A stretch of DNA of 64,000 bases from SAR202 cluster bacterium (lineage in GTDB: Bacteria; Chloroflexota; Dehalococcoidia; Lucifugimonadales; UBA1123): assembly GCA_030752795.1 (NCBI GenBank), contig JASMDM010000071.1:1-64000 (forward strand), in the 5' to 3' direction. Both the position numbers and the translations under genes were made by a program. Position 1 is the stretch's first letter; every line of letters begins with the position of its first letter. Shown here one piece after another: positions 61,471-64,000 of the stretch. Below the pieces are notes generated by a model. It was not told where the DNA came from, searched no databases, and saw only the letters and a list, made by a program, of their open reading frames with translations.

Positions 61471-62583
61471 TTAGCGCACTGCTTGCACGAGCCTGTCCAA
61501 GAACCCGTTGAAGTGATCCGGTCCAACCCACCTCAACACGGCGACCAAACCAAGCGACGGAACGCACAGGATTCGGTTCGCGCCGGCGCCGGAATGATAG
61601 AACGCATCGTCCGGAGCGTTCGGCATCAGCGCGCGATCGGTGTTCAGCATCCAGTTCATGAATCCATAGGTCGGCTTAAGCTCGGCGGGCGTCTTCGCCA
61701 TCTTCACCCACTCGTCGGGCAAGATCGTCGCGCCGTTCCAGGTTCCGCCAGCTAGGCTCATGAGTCCGAACCGTGCCTGGTCTCGGGCGGTGATCCACAT
61801 TCCGCCGCCCCAGTGCCCTCCCCCGCTAACCGACTGCATGCGCTGCCCGTCGATCATCACGTACGAGTTCCGATACCCGTTCCACCGCCACGTGTCCGAC
61901 GCTCCGATCGGGTCCATCACGTGCTCTTTGAGCACTTCGGGCAACGGCCGGCGCCAGACCCGAAGCAACGCGAGGGCCAGTCGGTTCACCCGAGCGTCGT
62001 TGTACTCGTAGACCGTCCCGGGCTCTTCAGTCGGCCGCACGACGTCGTCTGGATTCGCCGCCGAGTAGTGTTTGCCCCAGATCGAGCCGTCCCACTCGTT
62101 GATCTGCCGCAGCATCATGTCCCACGTGATTTTGCGATTGTGCGCCGAGTCGAAACCGCCGTCGTCGACGTAATCGGCCACGCGGTCGTGGACATCGCGA
62201 ATCAACCCTGCTTCCCATGCCAACCCTGCCACCGAGGACAGAAAGCTCTTCGTAACGCTGAACGTCATGTCGACCCGATGGGGCTCGCCCCACTCTGCCA
62301 CGAGATAGCCGTTTCGCAGCACGACTCCGGTGACCGGCCCGTGGGTCTTCGTCGGACCGATGATCAGCTCGTCGTCATGACGCTTCGCGCCGATGGTAGT
62401 CGCCAGATGTTCGCCCAAATCGGGCGGATGCCCAGCGAACGCCGGGTCCTGAGAATACGCTATCGCCGCGGCCAACCCGTCAGCGTCGATCCCCGCATCG
62501 GACGGCGTCATCGCCGGCCAATCGTCACCGGGCTTCGGGAAGCTCAACGCTTCGGTTTGGGTGCTTGTCGCGGTGCGCTGCAT
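61471..62583 (-). CDS. Serine beta-lactamase-like hydrolase (class C / esterase family)
   Basis: A 370-residue cytoplasmic serine hydrolase. The nucleophile motif SxxK is SVTK, the Tyr motif is YEYND (YxN), and HSGAG near the C terminus stands for the KTG-like box. GGGHWGGGMW and the SLAGGTWNG region match the family of 6-aminohexanoate-dimer hydrolase and esterase-like proteins rather than true beta-lactamases. No signal peptide is seen. The ATG at 62583 is preferred over a GTG 15 bases upstream because of GAGAGA before it. Confidence 0.82.
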   Translation of the reverse strand: MQRTATSTQTEALSFPKPGDDWPAMTPSDAGIDADGLAAAIAYSQDPAFAGHPPDLGEHLATTIGAKRHDDELIIGPTKTHGPVTGVVLRNGYLVAEWGEPHRVDMTFSVTKSFLSSVAGLAWEAGLIRDVHDRVADYVDDGGFDSAHNRKITWDMMLRQINEWDGSIWGKHYSAANPDDVVRPTEEPGTVYEYNDARVNRLALALLRVWRRPLPEVLKEHVMDPIGASDTWRWNGYRNSYVMIDGQRMQSVSGGGHWGGGMWITARDQARFGLMSLAGGTWNGATILPDEWVKMAKTPAELKPTYGFMNWMLNTDRALMPNAPDDAFYHSGAGANRILCVPSLGLVAVLRWVGPDHFNGFLDRLVQAVR

Positions 62584-62812
62584 TGGATCATCTCTCACGT
62601 TGGATATTTCATTGTCGTTCTACGTCAACCGGATTCTACCATGAGGTGTTTGGGCCGTCAGACCCGCCCATGATTCGAATCGCGAGCGCTACCGCCACCG
62701 AGCCATTGGCGACTGGAGCCGGTTGACAGGGGCCGTTCGGTCTTCAGTCCCTGACGTCCCTCGGGTCCCTTGGGTTCGTTGTTCACCGCGACTCTACCTG
62801 GCCGTTGCCCCA

Positions 62813-63481
62813 CTAACCCTTGCTGAAGATAGCCACGTTTGCCGTGGGGACCGACACGTGGAGGCCGTGACGTGCTGCGATCCAGACCATCGTGATCGTG
62901 CTGTAGAAGGCGAGGTGCGTGGGGTCTCGGTGGTAGTGCCAGGAGGGGAAGGCGGAGCGTTCGTCGAGCATCGAGGTCATGACGCCCAGGAGGCCGTCGG
63001 GTTTAAGTAGACTCGCCAGGCGGCCGAACTCCTCCGCGGGCGAGGCGAAGTGCTCCGCGGTTTCGGTGCACGTGATGAAGTCGTAGGTCCGGTCGAGCGC
63101 GGTGGCGTCCGGTGCGAAGTGCGGGTCGTACGCGCTCATGTCGAACTCGTCCTCGCGGGCCATGGCGACCAGTGCGGGGCCGGGGCCGGCGCCGTAGTCG
63201 AGGCCGACGTCGCTCGGGCGAAGGATCGGCTTTAGGACGGCCCAGAGTCGGGACAAAAAATCGCGGTATCGCGGGTCGTCGGGGTCGTTTTCGTGCATCA
63301 GGTAGCGTTCGCGCTCGGACTCGAAGTTCAGGTGGAACGCCTTCGGGACGAAGATCAGGTCGCAGGTCGCGCAGATCCAGAACTCGCGGACCCCGTGTTT
63401 GTCGTCGGACCGATGAATCCGGGCGACGCTCGCGCCCAGACACAGCGGACAGCTTGACGGTTCGGTGTTGAAGTCAGGCAT
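62813..63481 (-). CDS. SAM-dependent methyltransferase with N-terminal zinc-finger motif
   Basis: A 222-residue class I methyltransferase. The first 45 residues hold two CxxC pairs (CPLC and CATC), a zinc-ribbon-like tip. The SAM-binding motif is LDYGAGPGP (about residues 95-103), followed by DPHFAPD and TETAEHF, as in methyltransferases of the UbiG/Methyltransf_11 type. The acceptor is unknown; the zinc finger suggests a protein or nucleic-acid substrate. The start is the ATG at 63481. Confidence 0.82.
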   Translation of the reverse strand: MPDFNTEPSSCPLCLGASVARIHRSDDKHGVREFWICATCDLIFVPKAFHLNFESERERYLMHENDPDDPRYRDFLSRLWAVLKPILRPSDVGLDYGAGPGPALVAMAREDEFDMSAYDPHFAPDATALDRTYDFITCTETAEHFASPAEEFGRLASLLKPDGLLGVMTSMLDERSAFPSWHYHRDPTHLAFYSTITMVWIAARHGLHVSVPTANVAIFSKG

Positions 63482-63496
63482 ATGAGCGGCCGGCCG

Positions 63497-63781
63497 TCAG
63501 TACACGTCCAGCGTGAAGCCCATGCCCTGGGGGGTGACTTTGAAGTCGAGCTTCGAGGTCGATAGTCGCTCGAGCAAGCGCTCGTCAAGCAGCAGAACTT
63601 TGACCCCGCGGACCAGGACCGAGCGGTCATTGCCCTTCTCGCCGTCGACGACGATGCCGAAATCACCGGCGCCGGTCCAAGCCGGAGGTATGGCGAGCCG
63701 AAGGCATTGGCCAGTTTCCATCTCGCGGTTGTCGACGATGCGCTTGAGCTCTTTGCGGGCGGCTGGCGTTATCTTCAGCAT
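63497..63781 (-). CDS. HesB/IscA-fold protein without the Fe-S cysteines
   Basis: A 94-residue protein with the HesB/IscA outline: MLKITPAARKELKRIV, CLRLAIP, a VDGEKGNDRSV hairpin, VRGVKVLLLDERLLERL and a final FTLDVY strand. Canonical IscA/ErpA proteins have three conserved cysteines (one near residue 35 and a C-x-C pair at the end). Here the only Cys is in GQCLRL, and the C-terminal CGCG is absent. It therefore probably does not carry a cluster like IscA. It lies 15 bases upstream of the methyltransferase, in the same direction. Confidence 0.7.
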   Translation of the reverse strand: MLKITPAARKELKRIVDNREMETGQCLRLAIPPAWTGAGDFGIVVDGEKGNDRSVLVRGVKVLLLDERLLERLSTSKLDFKVTPQGMGFTLDVY

Positions 63782-63812
63782 CGACTGTGTGGTGCCCGGC
63801 GGCGACGCGGCT

Positions 63813-64000
63813 TCAGTCCCGCGCGGACCAGAGGGTCTGGTAACTCTTGCCCGAGATCGCGGCCACGAGCTCGTCGCGCTCGATCTTTCGCAGTTCGTCG
63901 AGTGCGGCTTCCAGCGCCTTGACAGCATCGTCGTCGCCGGTCGCCTCGATGCGTGCGAGGACCTTGCCCCACACGCCGAGCTCGATCAGGCTGCCGACGT
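63813..64000 (-). CDS. Partial hypothetical protein, C terminus only
   Basis: The minus strand is open from the window edge to a TGA at 63813-63815, giving some 60 residues: helical, with WGKVLARIEATGDDDAV, ALDELRKIERDELVAA and a final YQTLWSARD. The 5' part lies beyond the window. No family is recognised. It is upstream of, and co-directional with, the HesB-fold gene. Confidence 0.5.
   Translation of the reverse strand, partial: VGSLIELGVWGKVLARIEATGDDDAVKALEAALDELRKIERDELVAAISGKSYQTLWSARD

Overview
The window reads as one contiguous piece of a chromosome from a free-living or host-associated bacterium, roughly 60% G+C by eye, most plausibly a Chloroflexota of the Dehalococcoidia/SAR202 type. 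This is inferred from the gene mix: F420 biosynthesis (cofC, cofD) coupled to a luciferase-like F420/flavin oxidoreductase, a B12-riboswitch-controlled corrinoid uptake operon, and many paralogous SDR, enolase-superfamily and amidohydrolase genes, with TTG/GTG starts common. No phage, plasmid, transposase, integrase or CRISPR array is visible. One tRNA, tRNA-Leu(UAG), is present.

Layout. 0.1-8.5 kb: thioredoxin-reductase-like gene, two tandem PLP-barrel paralogues, an amidohydrolase with its own promoter, a small membrane protein, tsaD, a trypsin-like lipoprotein protease and a P-loop kinase. 8.5-20.3 kb: an accessory tract in decay around intact hemL. It holds a GNAT gene, three SDR genes, an enolase-superfamily gene, a retropepsin-like gene and a small hypothetical gene, each carrying stop codons, frameshifts or an internal deletion, plus two partial copies of the 3' end of lepA. 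These two copies separate an MFS/amidohydrolase module and an NHL-propeller gene from the real lepA. 20.3-28.0 kb: lepA, an interrupted proteasome-like Ntn hydrolase, tRNA-Leu, an Ada-type alkyl-DNA repair gene, a lipoprotein gene with two in-frame stops near its 3' end, and a groEL without groES. 28.1-32.4 kb: a Gld-type ABC exporter operon (ATPase, fused GldF-GldG, DUF4340 protein). 32.8-38.7 kb, minus strand: divergent plsY, then cobQ-btuD-btuC-btuF read from a cobalamin riboswitch with a terminator. 39-48.7 kb: gyrB, a cysteine-synthase-family gene, ligA, the cofD-cofC-LLM operon and recF with an apparent ATT start. 48.8-58.8 kb: a sirtuin, an ADP-ribosylglycohydrolase, and two giant FtsX-type permeases, the first divergent from the glycohydrolase over back-to-back promoters. 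58.8-64 kb: a broken HpaI-type aldolase, a broken membrane protein, a serine beta-lactamase-like hydrolase, a methyltransferase, a cysteine-poor HesB-fold protein and a partial gene running off the window.

How it fits together. Housekeeping genes (tsaD, hemL, lepA, groEL, gyrB, ligA, recF, cobQ) look intact, whereas at least eleven accessory genes carry lesions with recognisable coding sequence beyond them. Where the ancestral codon can be guessed, most premature stops fit C-to-T or G-to-A transitions (CAG to TAG, CGA to TGA, TGG to TGA). The observation most worth pursuing is the series of lepA 3'-end copies in direct orientation beside lepA, which looks like scars of islands that inserted at the lepA 3' end. 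The alternative to real gene decay, consensus errors in an assembly, can be tested with reads. Coordinates, starts and lesions were read by eye; no homology search was run.
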